Shown here: positions 24,160-32,832 of the stretch, piece by piece
Layout: each line of letters opens with the position of its first letter
Numbering within the stretch: the first letter of the stretch is position 1
Assembly (NCBI GenBank): GCA_936928855.1
Contig: CAKZHZ010000090.1
Span: 1-40,446, forward strand
Direction of reading: 5' to 3'
Length of the DNA stretch: 40,446 nt
Origin: an uncultured Polycyclovorans sp.
GTDB lineage: Bacteria > Pseudomonadota > Gammaproteobacteria > Nevskiales > Nevskiaceae
Made by a program: the position numbers and the translations under genes
Notes under the pieces: generated by a model
Databases searched by the model: none
What the model saw: only the letters and a program-made list of their open reading frames with translations
What the model was told of the DNA's origin: nothing

Positions 24160-24215
24160 ATCCGTGCCGCCGCCACAACCCGGTACAATTCGCGCCCTGT
24201 TTCCAGGCCCGATCC

Positions 24216-25805
24216 ATGTCCGAAGTAGCCCGCCAGGCGGCGTTGCGGCGCACGTTTGCCATCATCTCGCACCCCGACGCCGGCAAGACCACCCTCACCG
24301 AAAAGCTGCTGCTGTTCGGCGGCGCCATTCGCCTCGCCGGCTCGGTCAAGGGGCGCAAGGCCGACCGCCACGCCACCTCCGACTGGATGGCGCTGGAGCA
24401 GCAGCGCGGGATCTCCATCACCACCTCTGTGATGCAGTTCCCCTACAACGGCAAGATCGTGAACCTGCTGGACACGCCGGGGCACGAGGACTTCTCAGAG
24501 GACACCTACCGCACCCTGACCGCGGTGGACTCGGCGCTGATGGTGATCGACGCCGCCAAGGGCGTGGAAGCGCGCACCATCAAGCTGATGGAAGTGTGCC
24601 GCCTGCGCACCACGCCGATCATCACCTTCGTCAACAAGCTCGACCGTGAGGGGCGGCCGCCACTGGAGCTGCTCGACGAGATCGAGAAGGTCCTCGCCAT
24701 CCGCTGCACGCCGGTGACCTGGCCGGTGGGCATGGGCCGCGACTTCAAGGGGGTCTATCACCTGCTCGAAGACCGCTTCTATCTCTACTCCGGCGACAAG
24801 CAGCGGGTGTCGCAGATCGAAACCATCGACGGCCTGCATGCGCCCGGTGTGCGTGAACGCTTCGGCGCGCTCTACGACACGCTGCTGGAGGAGATCGAGC
24901 TGGTGCAGATGGCCGGCGACGGCTTTGAACTGGAACCCTACCGGCGCGGCGAACTGACGCCGGTGTTCTTCGGCTCCGGTATCAACAACTTCGGTGTCCG
25001 CGAGCTGCTCAACGGCTTCACCGACTGGGCACCGCCGCCGCAGCCGCGCGAGACCGACAAGCGTGTGGTCAGCGCCGATGACCCCACCTTCTCCGGCTTC
25101 GTCTTCAAGATCCAGGCGAACATGGACCCGCGTCACCGCGACCGGGTGGCCTTCCTGCGGGTCTGTTCTGGCCGCTATCACGAGGGCATGAACCTGCACT
25201 CGGTCCGTCTGAAGGGCCCGGTACGCATCTCGCAGGCGCTGACCTTCATGGCGTCCGACCGCGAGTCGGTGCAGGAGGCCTGGCCGGGCGACATCATCGG
25301 TCTGCACAACCACGGCACCATCGCCATCGGCGATGCCTTCTCCGAAGGCGAAGCACTGCGCTTCACCGGCATCCCCAACTTCGCGCCCGATCTGTTCCGC
25401 CGCGTGATTCTCAAGGACCCACTGAAGGCCAAGGCGCTCAACAAGGGCCTGGACCAGCTCTGCGAGGAGGGCGCCACGCAGGTTTACCGGCCGCTGACCA
25501 ACAACGACATCATTCTGGGTGCGGTCGGTGTGCTGCAGTTCGATGTGGTGCAGTACCGGCTGCGGGACGAGTACAACGTCGAATGTGTCTTCGAGCCCGT
25601 GCAGGTGCACTGTGCGCGCTGGGTGGAATGCAGCGATGCCCGCAAGTGGGGTGAGTTCAAGGACAAGAACGAAACCCGTCTGGCGCTGGATCACCAGGGC
25701 GCGCATGTCTATCTGGCGTCCTCGTCGGTGAACCTGAACATGACGCAGGACCGCTTCCCCGACGTCCACTTCTCCGATACCCGCGAGCAGTCCTTCGCGG
25801 CGTGA
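24216..25805 (+). CDS. prfC: Peptide chain release factor 3
   Basis: RF3 is the GTPase that recycles RF1/RF2 from the ribosome after termination. The protein has 529 residues, the same length as E. coli RF3. The G1 motif is ISHPDAGKTTLTEKLL (about 18-33), switch II is LLDTPGHEDFSEDTYR, G4 is FVNKLDREGR, and domains II and III follow with NFAPDLFRRVILKDPLKAKA. The ATG at 24216 is the family start; the in-frame 5' extension is noise from the preceding gene. A possible -10 (TACAAT, 24184-24189) lies just upstream but I see no matching -35. The stop overlaps the next gene (GTGA). Confidence 0.98.
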   Translation: MSEVARQAALRRTFAIISHPDAGKTTLTEKLLLFGGAIRLAGSVKGRKADRHATSDWMALEQQRGISITTSVMQFPYNGKIVNLLDTPGHEDFSEDTYRTLTAVDSALMVIDAAKGVEARTIKLMEVCRLRTTPIITFVNKLDREGRPPLELLDEIEKVLAIRCTPVTWPVGMGRDFKGVYHLLEDRFYLYSGDKQRVSQIETIDGLHAPGVRERFGALYDTLLEEIELVQMAGDGFELEPYRRGELTPVFFGSGINNFGVRELLNGFTDWAPPPQPRETDKRVVSADDPTFSGFVFKIQANMDPRHRDRVAFLRVCSGRYHEGMNLHSVRLKGPVRISQALTFMASDRESVQEAWPGDIIGLHNHGTIAIGDAFSEGEALRFTGIPNFAPDLFRRVILKDPLKAKALNKGLDQLCEEGATQVYRPLTNNDIILGAVGVLQFDVVQYRLRDEYNVECVFEPVQVHCARWVECSDARKWGEFKDKNETRLALDHQGAHVYLASSSVNLNMTQDRFPDVHFSDTREQSFAA

Positions 25806-27064
25806 GCAGCACGCCGGCCCACGACAGCTTTGCCGCACTCCGCTATCCGGAGTTCCGCGCCCTGTGCGGGCTGTCGTTCCTGCTGACGGCGGCGATCCAG
25901 GTGCTCAACGTGGCGGTGGGCTGGGCGCTCTACCAGGTCACGCGGGATCCGCTGGTGCTGGGGCTGGTGGGCCTGGCGGAAGCGATTCCCTTCATCGTGC
26001 TGGCACTCGCCGGCGGCTATCTGGCCGACCAGCGGGACAAGCGCGACATGATGCGCCGCATGCTGGCGATGATGCTGCTGATCGCGCTCGGCCTGGTGGC
26101 CTGGATGCGGCCGGAAACCCGCGCCGCAGTGGGCGAGACCCGCTGGCTGGCCGGCATCTACGGCGCCCTGATGCTGCTCGGCTTTGCCCGCGGCCTGTTC
26201 ACCCCGTCGGCGACGGCACTGCGGGCCTTCGTGGTGCCGCGGGCGCTGTACCCCAATGCCTCGGCGTGGTCCGGCACGGCCTGGCAGAGCGGCGCCGTCA
26301 TCGGCCCCGCCGTGGGTGGCCTGATCTACGCCGCCTTCGGCCTCACCGCCACCCTGTTGGGGATCAGCGTGCTCATCGCCGGGGCCTGGGCGATGACGCT
26401 GCCGCTGCAGGCGCGCCCGCCCACGCAGGTCCGCGCGGCCGGCGAGTCGGTGCTGCAGAACGTGTCGGAGGGTCTGCGCTTCGTCTATCGCACCCCGGTC
26501 ATTCTCTATGCCCTGGGACTGGACCTGCTGTGCGTGCTGTTCGGCGGCGTGGTAGCGATCCTGCCGATGTTCGCCGACGACATCCTCGATACCGGCCCCC
26601 AGGGCCTGGGCCTGCTGCGCGCGGCACCGGCAGTCGGCGCCATCCTCACCATCCTGGTGTGCACGCGCTACACACCGACCCGGCACGCCTGGCGCAATCT
26701 GCTGATTGCCTGTTTCGGTTTTGGCGCGGCCACGCTGCTGTTCGCCATCTCCACCCATTTCTGGCTGTCGATGGTGGCGCTGTTCGCCACCGGTGCCTTC
26801 GACTCGGTCAGCGTGGTGGTGCGCAATACCCTGCTGCAGGTCTACACGCCGGATGCCCTGCGCGGCCGCGTGCAGGCGGTGAACAGTGTCTTCATCAGCG
26901 CCTCCAACGAGATCGGCGCCTTCGAGTCGGGGCTGGCCGCCAAACTGATGGGCGCGGTGCCTTCGGTGATCTTCGGCGGTGTGGCCACACTGACCATCAC
27001 CGCCGAGATCGCCCGCCGCAGCCGCGCACTGCTGCGGCTGCGGGTGGATGAAGACAGCCGGTAG
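25802..27064 (+). CDS. MFS transporter (EntS-like, MFS_3 type)
   Basis: A 420-residue major facilitator with about 12 transmembrane helices. The N-terminus YPEFRALCGLSFLLTAAIQ and loop 2-3 LADQRDKRDMMRR fit the EntS/MFS_3 branch, which exports siderophores and other small molecules; the substrate here cannot be inferred. The GTG start overlaps the prfC stop by four bases, so the two are translationally coupled. The stop is three bases from the stop of the convergent lipoprotein gene. Confidence 0.9.
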   Translation: MSSTPAHDSFAALRYPEFRALCGLSFLLTAAIQVLNVAVGWALYQVTRDPLVLGLVGLAEAIPFIVLALAGGYLADQRDKRDMMRRMLAMMLLIALGLVAWMRPETRAAVGETRWLAGIYGALMLLGFARGLFTPSATALRAFVVPRALYPNASAWSGTAWQSGAVIGPAVGGLIYAAFGLTATLLGISVLIAGAWAMTLPLQARPPTQVRAAGESVLQNVSEGLRFVYRTPVILYALGLDLLCVLFGGVVAILPMFADDILDTGPQGLGLLRAAPAVGAILTILVCTRYTPTRHAWRNLLIACFGFGAATLLFAISTHFWLSMVALFATGAFDSVSVVVRNTLLQVYTPDALRGRVQAVNSVFISASNEIGAFESGLAAKLMGAVPSVIFGGVATLTITAEIARRSRALLRLRVDEDSR

Positions 27065-27067
27065 GCG

Positions 27068-27601
27068 CTATCGCAGCTGGAGGTTCTCACCCACCACGCG
27101 CACCGGGGTGCCCACGCTGATGCCATCCACCGCCGCCAGATTCACCGTGCGGCTCCCGCCGGCCTCCATGCTGACCGTCACCCGGTAATACTGGCTGCCC
27201 TTGAACCGCTTCTCGGCTTCATGGCCGGCAAACGCGCCACCGATGGCGCCAGCGGCGGTCGCCGCATCCTTGCCGCTGCCACCGCCGAACTGATGGCCGA
27301 TGACGCCGCCCATGACAGCGCCCGCGAGCGCGCCCATGCCACTGCCCTCGCCCTTGGCCTTGACCAGCTCGATATTGGACACCGTGCCACAGTCGCCGCA
27401 GACCGGCGGCGCGGTGGGCCGGGGCGCCGCCGCTGCCGGCCGCGGCGTCGGCGCGGCGGTTGGCTCGGGCGTCGTTTCCACTTCCGCCTCGTCGGTGCCA
27501 TCAAGCGCGGCCTCGTCGGGCCCGCCAGTCGGACCGCAGGCCACCAGGGCCAGACTCAGCGGCACAATGCACAGCCAGTGTTGGGGCTTGAGGTTCATCA
27601 C
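27068..27601 (-). CDS. Glycine-zipper outer-membrane lipoprotein (SlyB/Pcp-like)
   Basis: A 177-residue lipoprotein. A signal peptide ends in the lipobox LVAC (Cys about residue 22). A low-complexity Thr/Pro/Ala linker (about 40-66) follows, then a CGDCG motif and a glycine-zipper 2TM domain (about 89-130: GMGALAGAVMGGVIGHQFGG and AGAIGGAFAGHEAEK), and a small C-terminal beta domain. SlyB/Pcp-like proteins sit in the outer membrane and support its integrity. An AGAGGAG ribosome site precedes the ATG. The upstream esterase gene ends 25 bp away, so they may form a transcription unit. Confidence 0.85.
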   Translation of the reverse strand: MMNLKPQHWLCIVPLSLALVACGPTGGPDEAALDGTDEAEVETTPEPTAAPTPRPAAAAPRPTAPPVCGDCGTVSNIELVKAKGEGSGMGALAGAVMGGVIGHQFGGGSGKDAATAAGAIGGAFAGHEAEKRFKGSQYYRVTVSMEAGGSRTVNLAAVDGISVGTPVRVVGENLQLR

Positions 27602-27626
27602 GACACTCCTCTGGGGTCAAAAAATA

Positions 27627-28691
27627 TCAACGCGGCGCGTACCAGACGCGCCACAAGGGCAGAAATACCGGCCGGTCGAGCACATCGTGCGGCTGGAAAA
27701 TGTCCAACGCGGAGCAGCCGTGATAGGCCATCGGGCTGTTGAAGCCATTGCACTCCTCGCGCGCGGTGTACAGACGCTGACTGTCCGGCACCTGCGGCAG
27801 CACGTTGTCGACCTCCGCCGGCTGCCCGGGAATCTGCAGGAAGGCCCAGGACAATGCGATGCCGTTGTAGCCGTCCTCCAGCAGGTGGCCGAAGGCATGG
27901 TAGGCCTCGGCCGGTGTTGTGCCATTGGCAACGGTCCATTCGGCAGGCTCGGTCCCGGACAGCATCACCACCCGGTACACCGGCGTCTGCTGCGCAATAT
28001 AGGCGGCATGTCCGGCACCCTGTGAGTGGCCGGTGACGGTCATTTTTGCCCAGTCCGGCCGGTTGTCGACGGTCAACAGATCGTCCCACCGCACGGTCGG
28101 CGCAATGGACGGCAGGTGGGCCAGCAACGCAGTGAGACGGCCTTCAACCGACTCGGCAGGACTCACGTCAACGACGGCGGAGCGATCCTCGCCAAACACC
28201 AGCTCGTGCCGCAGATCCCCGTGACAGCTGGTGCGAAAATCGATACACAGCTCATTGACCGCGCGGTCGTTCACGTAAGCGAGCGATATCGCCACCTGTC
28301 CCTGCTCGGCGGCGGCTTCCACGATTTCCTGATAGTCGCCTGGGGAGGCCCCTGAACCAGGAAGAAACACCACGGCGCCACCGGGACGGGTCAGCAGACG
28401 AGGCCAGTACACCCGGTGAACACCGTAGTCATCGTGAAGGCCCTGCGCCGTCTGGGACGGCGCCACCATCTCGGAGCGTATCAACAGACTGGGGTCGCCC
28501 GGCGTCGGCGACGGTGTCGGCGATGGCGATGGCGATGGGCTGGGATCCGGTGTGGGGCTGGGCGTGGGAGAGGTCGAAGGGCTCGGGCTGACACCGGGCG
28601 TCGGGCTCGGCGCAGGCCCTGTCACACCGCCGCCGCCCCCACCGCAGGCAGACACCAGCAACGTCAACGCACAGAAAGCTCCCTTATTCAT
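27627..28691 (-). CDS. Secreted lipoprotein alpha/beta hydrolase (BPSS1187-like)
   Basis: A 354-residue lipoprotein with lipobox VSAC (Cys about residue 16), a glycine run, and a Pro/Ser/Thr linker of about 45 residues (24-68) made of PSPTP-type repeats. The linker tethers a C-terminal alpha/beta hydrolase domain (about 72-350). The nucleophile elbow is TGHSQGAGHAA near residue 220, and the oxyanion segment is VVFLPGSGASPGDY. It contains several cysteines that could form disulfides (CIDFRTSC, EECNGF, YHGCS). It resembles BPSS1187-type hydrolases whose substrate is unknown; an esterase or lipase role is inferred. The ATG is at 28689-28691. The region upstream holds the palindromic repeats. Confidence 0.85.
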   Translation of the reverse strand: MNKGAFCALTLLVSACGGGGGGVTGPAPSPTPGVSPSPSTSPTPSPTPDPSPSPSPSPTPSPTPGDPSLLIRSEMVAPSQTAQGLHDDYGVHRVYWPRLLTRPGGAVVFLPGSGASPGDYQEIVEAAAEQGQVAISLAYVNDRAVNELCIDFRTSCHGDLRHELVFGEDRSAVVDVSPAESVEGRLTALLAHLPSIAPTVRWDDLLTVDNRPDWAKMTVTGHSQGAGHAAYIAQQTPVYRVVMLSGTEPAEWTVANGTTPAEAYHAFGHLLEDGYNGIALSWAFLQIPGQPAEVDNVLPQVPDSQRLYTAREECNGFNSPMAYHGCSALDIFQPHDVLDRPVFLPLWRVWYAPR

Positions 28692-28722
28692 ACGCTCAGG
28701 ATACGCCTCCCGAGGGTGACTG

Positions 28723-28745
28723 GCCGCTGAACCGCTGGAAGCGGC
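28723..28745. other. Short hairpin upstream of the esterase gene
   Basis: GCCGCT (28723-28728) and AGCGGC (28740-28745) can pair around an 11-base loop; a nested CCGCT-GGA-AGCGG alternative exists. No T-run follows on either strand, so it is not a clear terminator. It forms the left side of the 283-bp non-coding region. Confidence 0.35.
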
Positions 28746-28756
28746 ATCGAACGCTC

Positions 28757-28812
28757 GTGTGGTGTTCCGTCAATAGTCGGATGAAATCGCCGGCTATTTG
28801 CGGAACAGCACG
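28757..28812. repeat. Short diverged derivative of the palindromic element
   Basis: TGTTCCG (28763-28769) and CGGAACA (28801-28807) are inverted repeats, with CAATAG/CTATTTG inside. Positions 28751-28790 align without gaps to the left end of the larger element 59 bp downstream: the same ACGCTCGTGT (28751 and 28810) and GATGAAATCGC (28780 and 28839), with changes between. It therefore looks like an internally deleted, diverged copy next to the full element. Confidence 0.55.
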
Positions 28813-28815
28813 CTC

Positions 28816-28975
28816 GTGTCCTGTCCCGGAAAGTCCTTGATGAAATCGCGCCAGGATTTTTCGCGTCTGGCAAGGCGCGACGACGCGTCATCGTCGAACT
28901 ATGGCGAGGAGGAGCAACGCGGCCAGGCGCGAAAAAGGCCCGCGAGCTCGCATGCGAACTTCCGGGACAGGACAC
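28816..28975. mobile_element. MITE-like 160-bp element with 16-bp perfect terminal inverted repeats
   Basis: GTGTCCTGTCCCGGAA (28816-28831) and TTCCGGGACAGGACAC (28960-28975) are perfect inverted repeats. A second arm pair TTTTTCGCG/CGCGAAAAA (28857-28865, 28928-28936) and a central hairpin CGACGA/TCGTCG (28878-28883, 28891-28896) give a multi-arm fold. There is no ORF of its own. Its right end provides the first base of the MATE stop codon on the minus strand (complement of 28975-28977). No target-site duplication is obvious; outside the repeats CTC (left) faces TAGAG (right). It is either a non-autonomous transposon or a structured repeat of the REP/MITE kind. Confidence 0.65.
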
Positions 28976-30297
28976 TAGAGCCGGATCGACACCCAGCGAC
29001 GGCGCTGCCAGGCCCAGACGAACACCCCCGCCTGCCCCAGCCGATACACCCCCATGGCGACCCAGATCGCGGTCAGTCCCAGGCCGGACACCGGCCCGAG
29101 CCACCACACCACCGGCAGAAACAGGCCCCACTGGAATACGGTGGACACCACCATCACCAACTGGCTGGCGCCGACACCAAGCAGCGCCTGCATGAGGATG
29201 ATGCCCAGCCCATCGAGCGCCATCATGAGCCCGATGAGCTGCAGGGGCAGATGGCCCAGCGCAATGGCAGCGGGATCATCGATGAACACGCCCAGCAGCC
29301 ACTCGGGCACCAGCACCATCGGCGCGCCGGTCAGCAGGAACAACCACAGGGCGACGCGGAACGTGTCCCAGGCCGCACGATGGGCGTCCTCGGGGTCGCC
29401 CCGCCCCAGGGCCTGCCCGGCCAGCGTTGCCGCGGCAATGCCGAAGGCCACGCTGGGCAGCACGATCGTCAGGGTGATGGTGATCAGCACATGGGCCACC
29501 GCCAGTTCGCGGGTGCCGACCAGACCGATCATCCAGAACAATGCGGTGAATCCGCCGCTGAACAACAGCTGCTGCAAGGCGCTGGGCACGCCCAGCCGCA
29601 GCAGGCTGACAAAGCCCTCGCGCGGCGGTCGGGTGGCGAGAAAGCCCTGGGCACGCGCGTGGCGCATGGCATGAAAGCCGTAATAGGCCGTGCCGCAATA
29701 CAGTGAGATGGTGGTGCCCAGACCGGCACCGGCGGCGCCCATCTCCGGCAGCCCCAGAAGACCGTGTATCAGGCAGTAGCTGATGATCACGTTGAGCGTG
29801 TGCATGCCCACCAGGGTCATCATGTAGACGCGGGTCTGCTTGATGGCGCTCCAGTACCCCCGGAACGCGAAGTTCATGCCCACCGCCATCACCCCCAACA
29901 GACGCCACTGCAGATAGGGGGTGCCCTCGGCCGCCACCGCCGGATCGGGGTTGAGGGCGGCAAACAGTGCGGGTGCCGCCGCGATTCCGAGCACCGCCAG
30001 CGGCACCCCCAGCATCAGCGACAGCAGCAGCGCGCCGTTGAGCGGCTCGGCCAGCGTTGTCACCTCCCCGGCACCGGCACGGCGCGCCACCAGCGCCTGC
30101 ACTGCAGAGGAGAAGCCGGCAAGCGCCGCCACCGCCATGAAGTTGAGGAAACCGGCGAGGCCGACCGCCGCCAGGGCCGTCGCGCCGAGACTGCCCACCA
30201 TCCAGGCATCCACCAGGTTCAGCAGGTTCTGCGAAGTCATGCCCCCCAGGATGGGCAGGCTGATGCGCAGGATGTCGCGCCGGCGCTCCGGGCTCAT
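28975..30297 (-). CDS. MATE-family efflux transporter
   Basis: A 440-residue multidrug and toxic compound extrusion protein with twelve predicted transmembrane helices in two pseudo-symmetric halves. The N-terminus reads LRISLPILGGMTSQNLLNLV, and the paired YWSAIKQTRVYMMTL and LLGVGASQLVMVVSTVFQW segments fit the NorM/DinF branch. It would exchange cationic drugs for Na+ or H+. The gene follows the 207-residue unknown ORF by ten bases, so it belongs to the desaturase-SDR-unknown run. Its last codons and stop lie at the boundary of the palindromic element, which may have replaced the original C-terminus by a few residues. Confidence 0.9.
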   Translation of the reverse strand: MSPERRRDILRISLPILGGMTSQNLLNLVDAWMVGSLGATALAAVGLAGFLNFMAVAALAGFSSAVQALVARRAGAGEVTTLAEPLNGALLLSLMLGVPLAVLGIAAAPALFAALNPDPAVAAEGTPYLQWRLLGVMAVGMNFAFRGYWSAIKQTRVYMMTLVGMHTLNVIISYCLIHGLLGLPEMGAAGAGLGTTISLYCGTAYYGFHAMRHARAQGFLATRPPREGFVSLLRLGVPSALQQLLFSGGFTALFWMIGLVGTRELAVAHVLITITLTIVLPSVAFGIAAATLAGQALGRGDPEDAHRAAWDTFRVALWLFLLTGAPMVLVPEWLLGVFIDDPAAIALGHLPLQLIGLMMALDGLGIILMQALLGVGASQLVMVVSTVFQWGLFLPVVWWLGPVSGLGLTAIWVAMGVYRLGQAGVFVWAWQRRRWVSIRL

Positions 30298-30307
30298 GCC
30301 GGACGCA

Positions 30308-30931
30308 TCAGCGACGTTCCAGGGTCTGGATCAGCGCGGCACTGATGGCAAACGGGGCATCGGCCAGGCGTTGGCGCAGGCGACGCGCCAGCTGGTCGCG
30401 ATCAAAACGCAGCAGGGTGACCTGCAACAGCCCGTCGGGACGCTCGGCCATCCAGCTCTGCACCGGCGGCGCCGACGGCGACAGATCGGGCTGGATACCG
30501 ACCGCAGCAAGACGCTCCGGCGCCGGCATCAAGGCACGACTGCCCTGTGCCAGCGAGGCGGTGGAAGCCTGCACGTCAAGCAGGGTGTTGAGGTCGTACC
30601 GCAGCAGTGGCGCGGCCAGGCGCTGCACCAGGGGCGCCGCGAGCGCCCGACGCGCCAGCGCACGCACAGGGCGCGCGACTTCAGGCCCCGGCAGGGCTTC
30701 CAAGGTGGGCGCGCGTCGCGCCGCCAGCGCGGGCTGCAACTGGCTGAACCGTGTCTGCAGCCGCAGCCGTAGATGCACCCGCTCGCCGTCCCCCTCGGGG
30801 CGGAAATCCTGTTCGAGCTCCAGCCGCAGCAGTGGCTCGTCACCCGGTCCCGGCAGCTCGGCGGTCCAGCTGCGCTGCCCCTCCGCCACTGCGGAAGCTG
30901 GGGTCTTGCGGCGGCGACGCAACAAGGCCAT
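30308..30931 (-). CDS. Conserved-looking hypothetical protein
   Basis: A 207-residue, Arg- and Leu-rich soluble protein that I do not recognise. It starts MALLRRRRKTPASAVAEGQ with a basic N-terminus and has alternating beta-like segments (EPLLRLELEQDF, RVHLRLRLQTRFSQLQP) and a helical C-terminus. There is no signal peptide, membrane helix or metal motif. The ATG overlaps the SDR stop (TGATG) and the MATE gene follows after ten bases, so it is very likely translated in that operon. The long in-frame 5' extension overlaps the SDR gene and is rejected. Confidence 0.65.
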   Translation of the reverse strand: MALLRRRRKTPASAVAEGQRSWTAELPGPGDEPLLRLELEQDFRPEGDGERVHLRLRLQTRFSQLQPALAARRAPTLEALPGPEVARPVRALARRALAAPLVQRLAAPLLRYDLNTLLDVQASTASLAQGSRALMPAPERLAAVGIQPDLSPSAPPVQSWMAERPDGLLQVTLLRFDRDQLARRLRQRLADAPFAISAALIQTLERR

Positions 30932-31785
30932 CAGCGGCGGCTCAGAAACGCGGCGGTGGAACGCCGCACCATGGCAAAAAACATTTCCGGCGCCAGCCGC
31001 TTGAGGTGATACTGCCGCCGCGCATCCGGATGCGTGATGACCAGGAACCGATTGCCGAGGACAGCCCGGGCAATATCCTCGGCGACGTCTTCCGCGGTCA
31101 CGGAGGCCTTGTCCATCAGCTTGCCGACGATCTTGCCCATCTGCGGCGCCGGCGCATCGGCGGCGTCCTCTGCAGCGGTTTCCTGCGCCTGCGCTTGCGA
31201 GGTTTCCATCAGGCGGGTCTTGAAGAACGCCGGACAGGCCACGCTGACACCGACATCGAACGGCGCCATCTCGGCGCGCAGCGTCTCCGACAGCGAGATC
31301 ACGCCTGCCTTGGCGACGTTGTAGCTGGCCATCGCCGGTGGATTGGCAATGCCGGCAAACGAGGCGACGTTGACGATATGGCCGTCGCGCTGCGCCGCCA
31401 GCAACGGTGCCAGCACCCGGCTGCCGCGCACGCAGCCCAGCAGGTTGATGTCGAGCACCCACTGCCACTGGGCCAACGGGCTGTCGATGACCGTGCCGGC
31501 GGTCGCGACACCGGCATTGTTGATCAGCACATCCACCCCGCCCCATTCGGCCTGAAGTCGCTCCGCCAGCACAGCGAAATCGGCCTCGCGGGTGACGTCG
31601 AGTGCCTGAACGAACCCCTGTCCGCCGGCAGCCTGGACCTGAGTCAGGGTGTCCTGGGCGCCTTGCAGATCGCGATCACTGACCGCGATACGCCAGCCCC
31701 GCCGGGCAAAGGCAAGCGCGATCGCACGACCCAGTCCACTGCCGGCACCGGTGATGGCAATCCGCTGTCCCGCCAGCCGCGTCAA
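30931..31785 (-). CDS. Short-chain dehydrogenase/reductase
   Basis: A 284-residue classical SDR. The cofactor motif is TGAGSGLGRAIALAF (about 12-26), with D37-D39-type residues (SDRDL) favouring NAD(H). NNAG follows near residue 89, the catalytic Ser in NVASFAG, and YNVAK near residue 154. The C-terminal part (about 200-280) is longer than usual and rich in Ala/Gln before a basic tail. It begins with TTG (complement of 31783-31785) overlapping the desaturase stop (TTGA), the only start that keeps the glycine motif, so translation is coupled. The desaturase neighbour suggests an acyl or lipid substrate (inference). Confidence 0.88.
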   Translation of the reverse strand: MTRLAGQRIAITGAGSGLGRAIALAFARRGWRIAVSDRDLQGAQDTLTQVQAAGGQGFVQALDVTREADFAVLAERLQAEWGGVDVLINNAGVATAGTVIDSPLAQWQWVLDINLLGCVRGSRVLAPLLAAQRDGHIVNVASFAGIANPPAMASYNVAKAGVISLSETLRAEMAPFDVGVSVACPAFFKTRLMETSQAQAQETAAEDAADAPAPQMGKIVGKLMDKASVTAEDVAEDIARAVLGNRFLVITHPDARRQYHLKRLAPEMFFAMVRRSTAAFLSRR

Positions 31786-32765
31786 AGGGTCAGCTCCCGC
31801 CCGTCCAGCACCTCAAAGCGGAAATGACGTGGCTTTTCCTTGCGCTCGGCATATTCGGCGAGCCGCTGCAGACGCGCCGGCACCGCCATCAGCTTGTCCT
31901 GGGCCTGACGCCCCTCGGCCGACAGCCCCACCAGCCCGCCGATATTCCAGAACGCCCACAGCTCCTCGACGATGCCGACGTACTGCCGGGTGCCGAAGAT
32001 GTCGGCGCGGCGCACCAGGTCGCTCATGTCATCGAAGCCGGGCATCGCATGCCCTGGCATGGCAAAGCCCAGGGTCACCTTCAGCAGCGACTCCAGGGCC
32101 CGGTTGGGATCGCGCGCCAGAATCTCACCGAAGCAGGCGCGGTAGAACAGGTAATGGCGCCCTTCGTCGCCCGCCAGATGGGCCAGCACCCGCTGCGCCA
32201 TGGGCTCGATACCGGCGCACAGGCGCCCGGTGTTGGCATGGCTGATCTGCGTCGCCTTCTCCTGTAGGGAGGTGTAGGCCAGCAAACGATACGGGTCACG
32301 CTGCCAGTCGGGGTCGAAGCCGGCCGCGATGTAGGCGAACTGCTGCTGCTCCAGCACCCCCATGTTGAACAGGCGGGAATCGCGCACGTAGTCGCGCAGC
32401 AGGCAGCCGTGTCGGTCTTCCTCGGCGGTCCAGACGTTGTTCCACTCGCGCCACACCGACTCGTTGCCGAGGTGGGTGGCGATCAGACGGTGAAAGTGCG
32501 GCAAGCCTTCTTCGGTGAGCAGGTTCAGCGCCAGCGCGATGCGCGCGGCATCGGGCACGCCCCGCGCCGCCTCGCGAAGTGCCACCCGCTCATCCTCCGC
32601 ACCCGCCGGCATCAGCGCATCCGCCGGCAGCAGGTCGTTGGGGAACCACAGCTTGCGGCGGGCGACATGCTGTTGCATCTGCTCGCGGACGAACGGTTCC
32701 ATCGCAACCAGCACATCGATCTGGTCGGGCGTACCGAAACGGGCGGGGGGTGCAAGGCCGGTCAT
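31782..32765 (-). CDS. Acyl-[acyl-carrier-protein] desaturase (stearoyl-ACP type)
   Basis: A 327-residue soluble diiron desaturase that introduces a double bond into acyl-ACP with O2 and ferredoxin-type electrons. The two iron-binding motifs are present: NVWTAEEDRHGCLLRDYV with E-E-x-R-H near residues 114-120, and AHLAGDEGRHYLFY with E-G-R-H near residue 203. The family length in plants and actinobacteria is similar. AAGGAG stands seven bases before the ATG at 32763-32765. It is followed by the SDR, unknown and MATE genes with overlaps. Such genes are patchily distributed in Gammaproteobacteria, which usually make unsaturated acids by FabA/FabB. Confidence 0.92.
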   Translation of the reverse strand: MTGLAPPARFGTPDQIDVLVAMEPFVREQMQQHVARRKLWFPNDLLPADALMPAGAEDERVALREAARGVPDAARIALALNLLTEEGLPHFHRLIATHLGNESVWREWNNVWTAEEDRHGCLLRDYVRDSRLFNMGVLEQQQFAYIAAGFDPDWQRDPYRLLAYTSLQEKATQISHANTGRLCAGIEPMAQRVLAHLAGDEGRHYLFYRACFGEILARDPNRALESLLKVTLGFAMPGHAMPGFDDMSDLVRRADIFGTRQYVGIVEELWAFWNIGGLVGLSAEGRQAQDKLMAVPARLQRLAEYAERKEKPRHFRFEVLDGRELTL

Positions 32766-32792
32766 CGTGCTCCTTCAATCACTCAGAACTGT

Positions 32793-32819
32793 ACCCCCAG
32801 TACGTCGTCCTGCGGGGGT
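32793..32819. other. Hairpin between folE and the desaturase gene
   Basis: ACCCCC (32793-32798) and GGGGGT (32814-32819) pair around a 15-base loop in the 67-bp gap between the folE stop and the desaturase start. There is no T-run on either side, so it is a weak candidate for a terminator or attenuator. Confidence 0.3.
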
Positions 32820-32832
32820 CTGGATGCCGTCC

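Noticed and set aside
28497..28620. Repetitive GC-rich stretch as a non-coding repeat
   Set aside because: It encodes the Pro/Ser/Thr linker of the lipoprotein hydrolase; the repeat is a protein feature.
32793..32819. Strong Rho-independent terminator after folE
   Set aside because: A 15-base loop and no T-run; kept only as a weak hairpin.
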